A program made the translations under genes and the position numbers. Positions 17,195-26,299 of a DNA stretch of 60,125 bases are shown piece after piece. The notes under the pieces are model-generated. The model had not been told where the DNA came from and searched no databases. It was given only the letters and a program-made list of their open reading frames with translations. The stretch's first letter is position 1. Each line of letters starts with the position of its first letter. The DNA comes from JALZVT01 sp964611345 (GTDB taxonomy: Bacteria; Pseudomonadota; Gammaproteobacteria; Pseudomonadales; Azotimanducaceae): positions 1 through 60,125 of the forward strand of contig CAZSYU010000017.1 in assembly GCA_964611345.1 (NCBI GenBank). The letters run 5' to 3'.

Positions 17195-19632
17195 GTTCGG
17201 CTGCGCCAAATCTCGCGTTCGTATTGAGCGATAGTCCGGTCCGAGGAAAAGTCACCGGAGTTAGCCGTATTTAGAATACTCATTCGTGCCCAATCATCGA
17301 TTCGATCGTAGGCCTGTCCCACGCGCTCCTGCGCATCAATATACGACCGGAAATCAGCGGCCAGCTTCCACGGATCGTTTGGATCGCGAATGGCCGCCAG
17401 CAAAGCATCAAACAAACCAGGCTCAAACAGATTGAAGTGACCACTTTCAAGCAGATTCATCACGGCCGTAAGATCAGGATCGTTATCGATGATGCTTTGT
17501 GGATCGTAGTTACCTTGCAGATCGTTTACCTGCGCAGCATCAAGGCCGAACAGGAAGAAATTCTCTGGGCCTACGCGTTCCAATATTTCAATATTGGCGC
17601 CATCTGCTGTGCCAATAGTCAACGCACCGTTCATCATCAGCTTCATATTGCCGGTGCCGGAAGCTTCCTTGCCCGCCGTCGAGATCTGCTCAGACAGATC
17701 AGCAGCAGGACAGATTAGCTCCATCGCGGTCACGCTGTAGTTAGGCAAAAAACTAAGCTGCAACTTACCGGCCACCTGATGATCGTCGTTGATACGACGG
17801 GCCACGTTGTTTATTAGTTTCACAATCAATTTGGCAGTGTGGTAGCCGGGCGCTGCCTTGCCGCCAATCAAAACAAACCGCGATGTGTCAGCCGTGTGCT
17901 GGCCGTCGTGAATCTGCCGATACATATGCACAACGTGTAGCACGTTTAAAAGCTGACGTTTGTATTCATGTATGCGTTTAACCTGCACGTCAACCATAGC
18001 CGAGGTATCAAACTTAACCCCAACCTGATCAGCAACGTAGTCTGCAAGCCTAACCTTGTTTTGCTGCTTAATAGCGTGCCAACGTTTGCGAAACTCCAGA
18101 TCTTCTGCGAACGGCGCAAGCCCGGCTATTTCACCAAAATCCTTGACCCAGCCGTCGCCGATCGCCTCGTTAATCAACTCTGAGAGCGCCGGATTGCAGT
18201 GCGCCAACCAGCGCCTGGGGGTAACACCGTTTGTCTTGTTGTTAAAACGACTGGGCCATAGATCATGAAAGTCCTTGAACAGCCCGGCGGTTAGCAATCG
18301 GCTATGCAACTCTGCCACGCCATTTATTGAGAAGCTGCCTACTACCGCCAGATGCGCCATGCGCACCTCACCACTATCGCCACCAGTCACAATCGACAAT
18401 CGCTGCTGCATTTTCTGGTCACCAGGCCAGCGCTCTGACACCTGAGCCAGGAAGCGTGCATTTATTTCATAAATGATATCCAGCAAGCGTGGCAACATAT
18501 TACCCAGCAACGGCACAGACCAAACTTCAAGCGCTTCCGGCAACAACGTGTGGTTAGTGTAGGCAAAACAGGATGTTGTAATATCCCATGCGGCATCCCA
18601 CTCGAGCCGGTGCTCATCCAGTAGTAACCGCATCAGCTCAGCCACAGAAATGGCGGGGTGGGTATCGTTAAGTTGAAAGCAGTGTTTCTCAGCGAAGCCC
18701 GAGAAATCAACGTCGGCGCCCCTTTCACCCTGTGATTCGGACCAGTCATGCAACACGTCCTGCAAACTGGCGGAGGCCAGAAAATACTGTTGCTGCAAGC
18801 GTAGCGCCTTACCGTTTTCACTGGTGTCGTTCGGATACAACACCATTGTGATATTTTCGGCCGCGTTTTTCTGCGCTACCGATTCCGCATAGCTGCCTTC
18901 GTTAAATTCACCCAGGTCAAAGCGATCTGTAGCTTCCGACTTCCACAGCCGCAGCGTATTAACTACACCATTTTGAAAGCCAGGGATTGGCAAATCGTAA
19001 GGCAACGCAATCACATCATGAGTGTCTGTCCACCGATAGCGCTGCGCGCCGTTCTCGTCTTGATAGCTCTCAGTGCGACCATAGAACATAACCCGGCGGC
19101 GGCGTTCTGCTCGCGGAAACTCCCAAGGATACCCACGCAACAACCAGTGATCTGGTCCTTCTACCTGAAAACCATCCTCAATCGTTTGCGCAAACATTCC
19201 GTATTCATAGCGAAGTCCGTAGCCTGTGACCGGCAAATCGAGCGTCGCGCAACTATCTAGAAAGCAGGCCGCAAGGCGTCCCAGGCCACCGTTACCCAGC
19301 CCCGCATCAGCCTCTTGGGTCTGTAACTCTTCAAGTGTTGCACCAAAGGAATCAAGCGCTGTCGAAGTTGCCGCATCAAGATCGAGGTTCTTTACTGCGT
19401 TGGTCAAAGCCCGGCCAAGCAAAAACTCCATCGACAGATAGAACACCCGCTTACTGTCTGCCGAACGCCGCTCTTCACGAGTTGCACGCCAGTTATCGGC
19501 TACACGATCACGAACGGTCATTGCTGCAGCAAGATACAAATACCAGTCGGTGCGCTCAAAGGGCGCGCGACCAAGGCTTGTCGAGAGATGCCGCTCTATC
19601 GCTTGCTGAATTGAGTTATCAGATATGTTCAT
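17191..19632 (-). CDS. glgP: Glycogen/alpha-glucan phosphorylase
   Basis: An 813-residue GT35 phosphorylase that releases glucose-1-phosphate from alpha-1,4-glucan ends. The pyridoxal-phosphate lysine motif EASGTGNMKLMMNGALTIGT, GLGNGGLGRLAACFLDS near residue 110, and HTLLPEALE are intact, and the length matches E. coli GlgP (815). It lacks any N-terminal regulatory phosphorylation extension. ATG overlaps the glgX stop (ATGA) and its own stop overlaps malQ, so it sits in the middle of a translationally coupled degradative block. Confidence 0.96.
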   Translation of the reverse strand: MNISDNSIQQAIERHLSTSLGRAPFERTDWYLYLAAAMTVRDRVADNWRATREERRSADSKRVFYLSMEFLLGRALTNAVKNLDLDAATSTALDSFGATLEELQTQEADAGLGNGGLGRLAACFLDSCATLDLPVTGYGLRYEYGMFAQTIEDGFQVEGPDHWLLRGYPWEFPRAERRRRVMFYGRTESYQDENGAQRYRWTDTHDVIALPYDLPIPGFQNGVVNTLRLWKSEATDRFDLGEFNEGSYAESVAQKNAAENITMVLYPNDTSENGKALRLQQQYFLASASLQDVLHDWSESQGERGADVDFSGFAEKHCFQLNDTHPAISVAELMRLLLDEHRLEWDAAWDITTSCFAYTNHTLLPEALEVWSVPLLGNMLPRLLDIIYEINARFLAQVSERWPGDQKMQQRLSIVTGGDSGEVRMAHLAVVGSFSINGVAELHSRLLTAGLFKDFHDLWPSRFNNKTNGVTPRRWLAHCNPALSELINEAIGDGWVKDFGEIAGLAPFAEDLEFRKRWHAIKQQNKVRLADYVADQVGVKFDTSAMVDVQVKRIHEYKRQLLNVLHVVHMYRQIHDGQHTADTSRFVLIGGKAAPGYHTAKLIVKLINNVARRINDDHQVAGKLQLSFLPNYSVTAMELICPAADLSEQISTAGKEASGTGNMKLMMNGALTIGTADGANIEILERVGPENFFLFGLDAAQVNDLQGNYDPQSIIDNDPDLTAVMNLLESGHFNLFEPGLFDALLAAIRDPNDPWKLAADFRSYIDAQERVGQAYDRIDDWARMSILNTANSGDFSSDRTIAQYEREIWRSRT

Positions 19633-21842
19633 TCACTTGTTCCAATAGACGCCGAAAAATTCGGCGCAAGAGAGATTAGAGAGTCGCTTGTAGATCCACC
19701 TACAGCGTTCTTGGCGAGCCGGAATAGACTCAGAGATTGGGCGCTAACGACAGCACGGGTTGTCACGTTTAGTTGCAGCGGTTTGCCAGCAACATGTGCG
19801 CTGTCAATACACCATTGCCACACACCTGGCACAGGCAAGGCGAATGCGTGATCAACCTGCGAGGGATTCAGCGCTATCAGCACCAGCTCTTGGCTGCCTG
19901 CCAATAATTGAGCAAACGGCAGAGCACACGCTGCTGCCCCGGCCTGCCAGTCGCTGTCTTGCATACTGACACCATCACAGCGCAACCAACCTATCGTCGA
20001 CGAGCCTGTACTCTTGGCAAACGGCGACTCTGGATTCCACAATTCGTGCACAAAGTGCGGTACCCGAAAACACTCGAGGTTGCTGCGAACATCTGTACAG
20101 CGACGCAGCAGATTCACATGCGCCGATTCCACATCATCCCATTGCAACCAACCGACAGGATTGTTTTGACAGTAAGCGTTGTTATTGCCTTGCTGGGAGT
20201 TGCGCAGCTCATCGCCCGCCAACAGCATGGGCGTTCCCTGGGACAACATAAGGGTCGCCAACATCGCTCGACTGCGTCGATCTCGGAGTGCGCGCAAATC
20301 ACTCATGCGCGCGGCATCCGCAGGGACACCCTCTTCGCCCATGTTATCGCTCAGGTTATGGGTGTGCCCATCACGATTTTCTTCGCAATTAGCCTCGTTA
20401 TGCTTAGCCGAAAACGCCACAACGTCAGCCAGCGTGAAGCCGTCATGCGAGGTCACAAAGTTGACACTCGTAGTCACACTACGGCCGTCGTTTTCGAACA
20501 AATCGCTTGACCCATGCAGGCGCTTGCTCAACTGAGCTTGTGCGCCAGCGTCACCACGCCAATAACTGCGCAGAGTATCGCGATAATGATCATTCCACTC
20601 CAACCAGGGCGCGGGGAAAGCACCTGTTTGGTAACCACCAGGGCCAACATCCCAGGGTTCTGCAATCAACACCCGATCTGCCAGCACCGCATCATTCTGC
20701 ATGGCGGCAAACAGCTCGTGCTGCGGGCTAAAACCTGCCGGCTCCCTACCAAGACTAACAGCCAGATCAAACCGAAACCCGTCCACCTCTAACTCCTGAG
20801 CAAAATAGCGCAAGCTATCCAAAGTGAGGCGTTGCACCACTGGGCTCATAAAGTTCAGCGTGTTACCGCAGCCCGTATCGTTGATGTAACTGTGGTTGTT
20901 ACTGGGATCTGTTCGGTAGTAAGCGAGGTTATCGAGGCCACGGTAGCTGAGCGTCGGCCCATCGGCGCCGCCCTCACAGGTATGGTTGTAAACCACATCA
21001 AGCAACACTTCGATATTGGCGTCATGTAACGCTCGGACCATGTCGCGAAACGAACGCCGCGCAAAGTCGTAGTCTGCAGCTTGCGATGGATTATTCGCAT
21101 AGGCTGCATGTGGGGTAAAAAAGTTGAGGCTGTTGTAACCCCAATAGTTCGTAAGATCGTTGGCGAGTAAATGGGGTTCGTCGATAAAGCTGTGTATCGG
21201 CAACAATTGCAATGAGGTGATACCCAACGCACGAAGGTGCTTGATAACCGCAGGCGTAGCCACTCCCCCGAAGGTGCCACGCAACGCCTCTGCAACTGCT
21301 GGATTGAGTCGGGTTAGGCCGGCCACATGGGCTTCGTAAATAACCCTGGCCTGGTTTGAGACCCGCACCCCAGGCTCAAACGATCCAATAGCCCCAAGGA
21401 CAACACTCTTTGGCACGTAGGACGCGTTATCAGCAGCAAACTCCGGGGTATCCGAAGCCAGGTGATTGGCAGGATGAAAAACATACCGTCCGGCCAGCGC
21501 GCGGGCATATGGGTCAACCAGCAACCGCTTGGGATTAAAGTACAGTCCCTCTTCGGGAGCAAACTTGCCGTGTGCGCGAAAACCATAACGCAGTCCTGCA
21601 CGAGCTCCCGGCAAGAAGCCATGCCAAACACCATCTTCAAAGGCATCAAAGTCATACTGTGCGCAGGCATCGCCCGCGGCATCAAACAAGCACAACTCAA
21701 TCTGTTCTGCCGTCGCACTGTGAACCCCAAACAGAACACCATCTGCGACGCAGTGGGACCCAAGCAATGTCGGATCACCCGCAGGTAACCGACTACCGGA
21801 AGGTAAGCTAGTGTTAGTCATGAGTGGTGGTGTCGCAACCAT
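19629..21842 (-). CDS. glgX: Glycogen debranching enzyme GlgX (isoamylase type)
   Basis: A 737-residue GH13 debranching enzyme that hydrolyses alpha-1,6 branches, mainly of phosphorylase-limit dextrin. It has an N-terminal CBM48-like domain (about 15-115), then the GH13 barrel with DVVYNHTCEGG, nucleophile region DGFRFDLAVSLGRE, acid/base LIAEPWDVG and FVTSHDGFTL. I choose the ATG at 21842, whose first base is the last base of the glgB stop (TGATG); GTG at 21854 and ATG at 21821 are alternatives. It works with GlgP and MalQ in the same operon. Confidence 0.94.
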   Translation of the reverse strand: MVATPPLMTNTSLPSGSRLPAGDPTLLGSHCVADGVLFGVHSATAEQIELCLFDAAGDACAQYDFDAFEDGVWHGFLPGARAGLRYGFRAHGKFAPEEGLYFNPKRLLVDPYARALAGRYVFHPANHLASDTPEFAADNASYVPKSVVLGAIGSFEPGVRVSNQARVIYEAHVAGLTRLNPAVAEALRGTFGGVATPAVIKHLRALGITSLQLLPIHSFIDEPHLLANDLTNYWGYNSLNFFTPHAAYANNPSQAADYDFARRSFRDMVRALHDANIEVLLDVVYNHTCEGGADGPTLSYRGLDNLAYYRTDPSNNHSYINDTGCGNTLNFMSPVVQRLTLDSLRYFAQELEVDGFRFDLAVSLGREPAGFSPQHELFAAMQNDAVLADRVLIAEPWDVGPGGYQTGAFPAPWLEWNDHYRDTLRSYWRGDAGAQAQLSKRLHGSSDLFENDGRSVTTSVNFVTSHDGFTLADVVAFSAKHNEANCEENRDGHTHNLSDNMGEEGVPADAARMSDLRALRDRRSRAMLATLMLSQGTPMLLAGDELRNSQQGNNNAYCQNNPVGWLQWDDVESAHVNLLRRCTDVRSNLECFRVPHFVHELWNPESPFAKSTGSSTIGWLRCDGVSMQDSDWQAGAAACALPFAQLLAGSQELVLIALNPSQVDHAFALPVPGVWQWCIDSAHVAGKPLQLNVTTRAVVSAQSLSLFRLAKNAVGGSTSDSLISLAPNFSASIGTSE

Positions 21843-24151
21843 CAGTTGCACCACTTAAAAAAGACAGTGGAAAGCGGAGGCAGTGTTGCCACCACAGACT
21901 GATCAAAGCCACGGCAAGTCACGGCTTCGCTACACATGCCCTGGGCGTTGCCGACATCTGACCCGCCGTAGCATGCCGCGTCGGTGTTTAGCAGCTCGGC
22001 ATAGTGTCCTGGCTTTGGCACGCCGATGCGATAGTTATGGCGTACTACCGGAGTGAGGTTACACACAACAATACATAGCTCGCCCTCAGGATTTTGATCG
22101 CTGGCAGGCGCCGTGCGGGCAAACGCAATCACTGAATCCTGGGCGTTATCCACATCCAGCCAAACAAAGCTGCCAGCAACGCAATCTCCATGGTGCAGAG
22201 CAGGTTGAGCTCGATACAGGGCATTCAAATCACGCACTAGCGACTGCAAGCCGCGATGTTCATGACCCGCAAGCACTGGCCAATCGAGCTGCGCATTGTG
22301 GTCCCATTCTGCGGGCTGGCCAAACTCGCTACCCATAAACATTAGCTTTTTGCCTGGATGAGCCCACATGTAGCCATAGCAAGCACGCAAATTGGCAAAC
22401 TGTTGCCAGCGATCACCCGGCATGCGCGAAAGCATCGAGCCTTTCCCGTGCACCACTTCGTCGTGACTAAACGGCAATACGAAATTCTCATCAAACGCAT
22501 AGACCATCGAAAAGGTCAGCGCATTATGGTGGTGTGAACGATGCACGGGGTCATGACTAAAGTAGTCTAGAGTGTCGTTCATCCACCCCATGTTCCACTT
22601 GTAACCAAACCCGAGACCGCCCTGATCAGCAGGTCGGGTAACGCCTTCCCAGGCCGTGGACTCCTCCGCCACCATCATGACTCCTGGCCGGTCACGGTGG
22701 GCACGCACGTTGAGTTCACGAATAAAGTCTACGGCCTCAAGGTTCTCGCGACCGCCATGCTCGTTGGGTTGCCACTGCCCGTCTTCACGGCTGTAGTCCA
22801 GATACAACATGGAAGCAACAGCATCCACACGCAACCCGTCGAGCTTGAAATAGTCCAGCCAATATTGCGCGGCGCTAAACAGGAAACTGCGAATCTCGTG
22901 ACGCGAATAATTGTAGATCAGGGTGCCCCAATCAGGGTGTTCGCGTCGCTGCGGATGGGCATGCTCAAACAGGTGAGTGCCATCAAATTCTGCGAGTCCA
23001 TGAGCATCTTTCGGAAAGTGCGCCGGCACCCAGTCGAGCAGCACACCCAGGCCGTTGCGCCGGGCGACTTCAACAAAACGGCGGAACCCCTCCGTGTCGC
23101 CAAAGCGGCTGCTTGGTGCAAACAGACTAATCGGCTGATAGCCCCAGGATCCAGAAAACGGATATTCGGCAATCGGCATGAACTGCAAGTGCGTGAAGTT
23201 CAAATCACTGGCGTAAGGAATCAGCGTCTCGGCTAACTCATCCCAGGTCAGATAGGTGCCATCGTCGTGCCGCCGCCAGGAGCCTGCGTGCACCTCATAA
23301 ATACTCACAGGCGCGTGCCGCTCGTTGGCTGCTGCACGATCGTTATTCCAAGCCGAAAAAGCGAGTCCGAAGGCTTCTTTAGCCACCACAATAGACGCGT
23401 TTGCGGGTGGGCGCTCCGCCCCGCGCGCGTAAGGATCGGCCTTGTCTCGGCGTTGCCTGTGCGCGGCTAGCTGCTCGCCGGAAAGTACAGAGAACTTGTA
23501 GCGTGCGCCGGCACCAACCGCTGGTACAAACAGCTCCCAAACCCCGCAACCAGGATGGTTGCGCAGCATGTGACAACGCGGGTCCCAGGCATTGAAGTCG
23601 CCAATGACAGACACGCTGCTCGCGTTTGGTGCCCAAACGGCAAACCGTACGCCTTTTACACCGGCAACCGTTACTTCGTGTGCACCCAAAAAATCTTGCG
23701 CCGCATCATGGGTGCCCGCAGCAAACTGCTGCATGTCCATAGCATAGTCGCGGGTGGTATCGGCAAGCATCGAATCAAACCGATAAGCATCATCAACGAC
23801 ATGCATCTCGTCATGCGCATCAACCACTCGCAGGCGATAAGGTATGGGCTCGTGCTGATCAGCAATTAGGCCTTCAAACAGGCCTGCAGGATGACTGCGC
23901 GTAAGCACTGTGAGCACCTTACCGGGCCGACAGGCTCCCAACTCATCAACCGCAAGCACTTCGACTCGACGCGCACCCGGCCACAACACTCGCACAGCTA
24001 ATCCAGCCAATTGGCCGGGCTGTTGGCGCGCGTTTTTCGAGTCAGCACAACCAACGCGGTGCATCCCAAGCCATTGGCAGGGATCCACGGCCGTTGCATT
24101 GACTAAATCAAGGGCAGCTGAAGGCGGGATATTCAAAAAACGATCGCTCAC
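21842..24151 (-). CDS. glgB: 1,4-alpha-glucan branching enzyme
   Basis: Branching enzyme of GH13 that makes the alpha-1,6 links of glycogen. I start at a GTG at 24151 (769 residues), because the residues after it (SDRFL...DPCQWLGMH) line up with the E. coli GlgB N-terminus; the frame is open to 24274 but the extra 41 residues are not family-like. It has the N-terminal N1 and CBM48 domains, then SWGYQP, nucleophile region LRVDAVASMLYLDYSR, acid/base MVAEESTAW and FSHDEVVHGKGSM. It is the first gene of the glycogen operon, divergent from a nitroreductase across about 160 bases. Confidence 0.95.
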   Translation of the reverse strand: MSDRFLNIPPSAALDLVNATAVDPCQWLGMHRVGCADSKNARQQPGQLAGLAVRVLWPGARRVEVLAVDELGACRPGKVLTVLTRSHPAGLFEGLIADQHEPIPYRLRVVDAHDEMHVVDDAYRFDSMLADTTRDYAMDMQQFAAGTHDAAQDFLGAHEVTVAGVKGVRFAVWAPNASSVSVIGDFNAWDPRCHMLRNHPGCGVWELFVPAVGAGARYKFSVLSGEQLAAHRQRRDKADPYARGAERPPANASIVVAKEAFGLAFSAWNNDRAAANERHAPVSIYEVHAGSWRRHDDGTYLTWDELAETLIPYASDLNFTHLQFMPIAEYPFSGSWGYQPISLFAPSSRFGDTEGFRRFVEVARRNGLGVLLDWVPAHFPKDAHGLAEFDGTHLFEHAHPQRREHPDWGTLIYNYSRHEIRSFLFSAAQYWLDYFKLDGLRVDAVASMLYLDYSREDGQWQPNEHGGRENLEAVDFIRELNVRAHRDRPGVMMVAEESTAWEGVTRPADQGGLGFGYKWNMGWMNDTLDYFSHDPVHRSHHHNALTFSMVYAFDENFVLPFSHDEVVHGKGSMLSRMPGDRWQQFANLRACYGYMWAHPGKKLMFMGSEFGQPAEWDHNAQLDWPVLAGHEHRGLQSLVRDLNALYRAQPALHHGDCVAGSFVWLDVDNAQDSVIAFARTAPASDQNPEGELCIVVCNLTPVVRHNYRIGVPKPGHYAELLNTDAACYGGSDVGNAQGMCSEAVTCRGFDQSVVATLPPLSTVFFKWCN

Positions 24152-24309
24152 AAGTCCATGGTGGCGCAGAGAAATTCTAACGGCGCAGATTTTACCCTCG
24201 CGGCCGCCTGAGCTGGCGGAACATGTGTCAATTAGTGCGCTACGTCTCCTTTTATCTGCGAAGATATCTCCCAAACCACAGTTTTCAGCGCTGACTAGCG
24301 AGTTCTCCT

Positions 24310-24963
24310 ATGAATGTTTCCCAGGCCGTCGCACAACGTAAATCAATTCGCAATTTTCTAGACAATGAAGTCGACGACGATTTGCTCCGCGAGTTACTGC
24401 AAAAAGCCGCTCGTGCCCCCTCCGGTGGCAACCTGCAACCCTGGCAAATTTACTGTGTTAACGGTGCCAGCATGCAACGCTTACACAGCCACCTTGCGAG
24501 TCAGACCGAACGCGAAACACCTGCCTATGATATTTACCCCGCCAACCTGGCCGAGCCTTATCGCAGTCGGCGCTTCAAGGTGGGCGAAGACATGTACGCG
24601 CTGCTGGGCATTCCGCGCGAGGACAAGGCCGCCCGATTCGCTCATCTCGCCCGCAACTTTTCGTTTTTCGGCGCCCCCGCTGGCTTTTTCTGCTACGTCG
24701 ACAAGACCATGGGGCCACCTCAATGGTCAGACCTTGGCATGTTTTTGCAAACGTTTATGTTACTGGCGGAAGAGGCGGGTCTCGCTACCTGCGCACAAGA
24801 AGCCTGGGCGACAAGACCGAGGGCGGTGACTTCGTTTACTGGTGCACCAGCGACACAGCTCTTGTTTTGCGGTATGGCCATTGGCTATCCAGATCTACAA
24901 GCGCCTGTGAACACGCTCGTTAGTGATCGCGACGAACTCTCGACCTGGGCAACCTTTCTATAG
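24310..24963 (+). CDS. Nitroreductase family protein (FMN-dependent)
   Basis: A 217-residue nitroreductase-fold flavoprotein. The FMN phosphate/ring contacts at the N-terminus (AQRKSIRNF, then RAPSGGNLQPWQIY) and the C-terminal CGMAIGYPD motif are clear. The family reduces nitro compounds, quinones, enals or flavins with NAD(P)H, as a homodimer. It is divergent from glgB and converges with the SirB1-like gene 12 bases away. It is not fused to or next to cofE, so I see no reason to make it an F420 enzyme. Substrate unknown. Confidence 0.9.
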   Translation: MNVSQAVAQRKSIRNFLDNEVDDDLLRELLQKAARAPSGGNLQPWQIYCVNGASMQRLHSHLASQTERETPAYDIYPANLAEPYRSRRFKVGEDMYALLGIPREDKAARFAHLARNFSFFGAPAGFFCYVDKTMGPPQWSDLGMFLQTFMLLAEEAGLATCAQEAWATRPRAVTSFTGAPATQLLFCGMAIGYPDLQAPVNTLVSDRDELSTWATFL

Positions 24964-24975
24964 CCCGTCGATGCG

Positions 24976-25857
24976 CTAGTGCAGTTCGGGTTTGCCGCCA
25001 GGCCCCGGCTCACGCCCAAAGGCCTGACTTACGAGCGCTGCTTGTTGGCTGTGTAGCTCAAAACTATCGGGCGCTGCTAACAGTTGCAGTTCGAGCGCAG
25101 CAAGGGCCGGGCCGATTGCGCGGTTGCGCAGGTGAATTTGTTTCAGGTTTTCGAGCAAACGCAACAGCACCGCTGCAGGCGCTGCTGCGACAAACAACGA
25201 TTCGTCTATTTGCAGTGCCTGTGTTGGTTGCGTCGCTGGCGTTGATTGCTGATTTAGGGCCTGCATGCACTCTGCGCGCGAAGTCAGCCTGGCCCGGAAG
25301 GGATCAATCATCTGTACAGGTTGCACATCTTCGCGGGTGGCGTAGACGCCCACCAAAAAGTGCCCCGGAAAGCCAATCCCACGCAGCTCGTAGCCCAGCG
25401 CACGGCCCACCGTGATATAGACCAACGCAAGGGTAATCGGAATACCACGCCGCTTGGCCAGCACCCAACCCAGGTCGCTGTTGCTCGGGTTGTAGTAATC
25501 CTCAACATTCCCCGCGAAGTGCAGCGCACCACCGAGATAGTCCACCAAAGCAGCTGCAATACGCTTGATTCCCTCAGCTTCATCCTCCTCTTCATCTCCA
25601 GCCCCAGTCCCAGCCTGATGGCCAGTGCCTGGCTCGGCGAGATCCCGTTCGGCGTCAGCGATCAGGGCGCCCAGCCGGCGCCGGGCCAAATCAGTGTCGG
25701 CACTCGCCTGCACGGCGTTCTGAGGGTCAGCACTGAGGGTAAGAATTTCCACGGCTAACAACGCAAGCTCGGCAAGATTGGTCGCTCCTGCCTGACCCCC
25801 CTGATCTGCGGAGCCATACGCTAAAAGCTCTGCAAATCGATTTTTTAGTGCATTCAT
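24976..25857 (-). CDS. SirB1/transglutaminase-like protein
   Basis: A 293-residue cytoplasmic protein of the SirB1 family (transglutaminase-like N-terminal fold followed by TPR-like helices). The hallmark segment YYNPSNSDLGWVLAKRRGIPITLALVYITV and GIGFPGHFLVG are present. The normal catalytic Cys position is not evident, as in many family members, so it may be a pseudoenzyme. An acidic, glycine-rich insertion (residues about 78-96, GDEEEDEAEG) is unusual for the family and explains the extra length over the typical 269. Function unknown. Confidence 0.82.
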   Translation of the reverse strand: MNALKNRFAELLAYGSADQGGQAGATNLAELALLAVEILTLSADPQNAVQASADTDLARRRLGALIADAERDLAEPGTGHQAGTGAGDEEEDEAEGIKRIAAALVDYLGGALHFAGNVEDYYNPSNSDLGWVLAKRRGIPITLALVYITVGRALGYELRGIGFPGHFLVGVYATREDVQPVQMIDPFRARLTSRAECMQALNQQSTPATQPTQALQIDESLFVAAAPAAVLLRLLENLKQIHLRNRAIGPALAALELQLLAAPDSFELHSQQAALVSQAFGREPGPGGKPELH

Positions 25858-26299
25858 TTGGTATCCGCCAAAATTATGTGTACCATCCGCATCCCCGACA
25901 ACTAGTTGGAAAGTCAGCTATCACTGCATGACTGATGTAACTACTGACTCAGTCAAACTATGGCTGGGCCAACTAAAGTTCGGGACAGACAGGATACGTC
26001 ACACACGTTAAGAGCAGATAGGCAGGGGGACGCGATGATTAGCATGACATACACCACCGGTAATACCGGATTTATGGACTGCGCAGCGTACCCGGCACAC
26101 GGGCCCTGTTCTTCCTGACTGCACACCGCCACTGACTACTCCGGCCTAGGGCCGAAACACTAACTCGCAGCAGAAGAAGAACTACGCTCCGCAATGGACG
26201 CGCAGTGACTGCCGCTGAGTAATCAAAAAAACTCTCTCACCGCCAACTCACTGCCTCCGAACTCTGTGCATTTAGCACATAAAAGACATTCAGAGAACA
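25858..26299. other. 442-base intergenic region with hairpins
   Basis: Longest gene-free stretch in the window, lying between divergent SirB1-like and ABC exporter genes. No protein frame with family character is seen. It holds a small dyad TGACT-C-AGTCA at 25945-25955 (possible operator) and, at 26057-26206, several nested complementary segments described separately. No clear sigma-70 promoter could be fixed by eye. Confidence 0.6.
26057..26206. ncRNA. Candidate structured RNA or leader
   Basis: Complementary segments can fold together: ACTGCGC (26078-26084) with GCGCAGT (26200-26206), continued by AGCGTA (26085-26090) with TACGCT (26183-26188), leaving an 11-base bulge. Inside are two perfect hairpins, CCCG-GCACA-CGGG (26091-26103) and CGGCC-TAG-GGCCG (26142-26154); a third, CCGGT-AAT-ACCGG, lies just outside at 26057-26069. 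I do not recognise 6S, SRP, tmRNA, RNase P or a known riboswitch. It could be a leader of the ABC exporter, which starts 94 bases later, or a separate RNA. Strand is not determined. Confidence 0.35.

Noticed and set aside
24226..24231. Perfect TTGACA on the minus strand as the glgB promoter
   Set aside because: No -10 box at 16-18 bases; the nearest TAAAAT is 31 bases away.
25858..26299. 6S, SRP, tmRNA or RNase P RNA in the long spacer
   Set aside because: None of the conserved sequence blocks of these RNAs is present on either strand.
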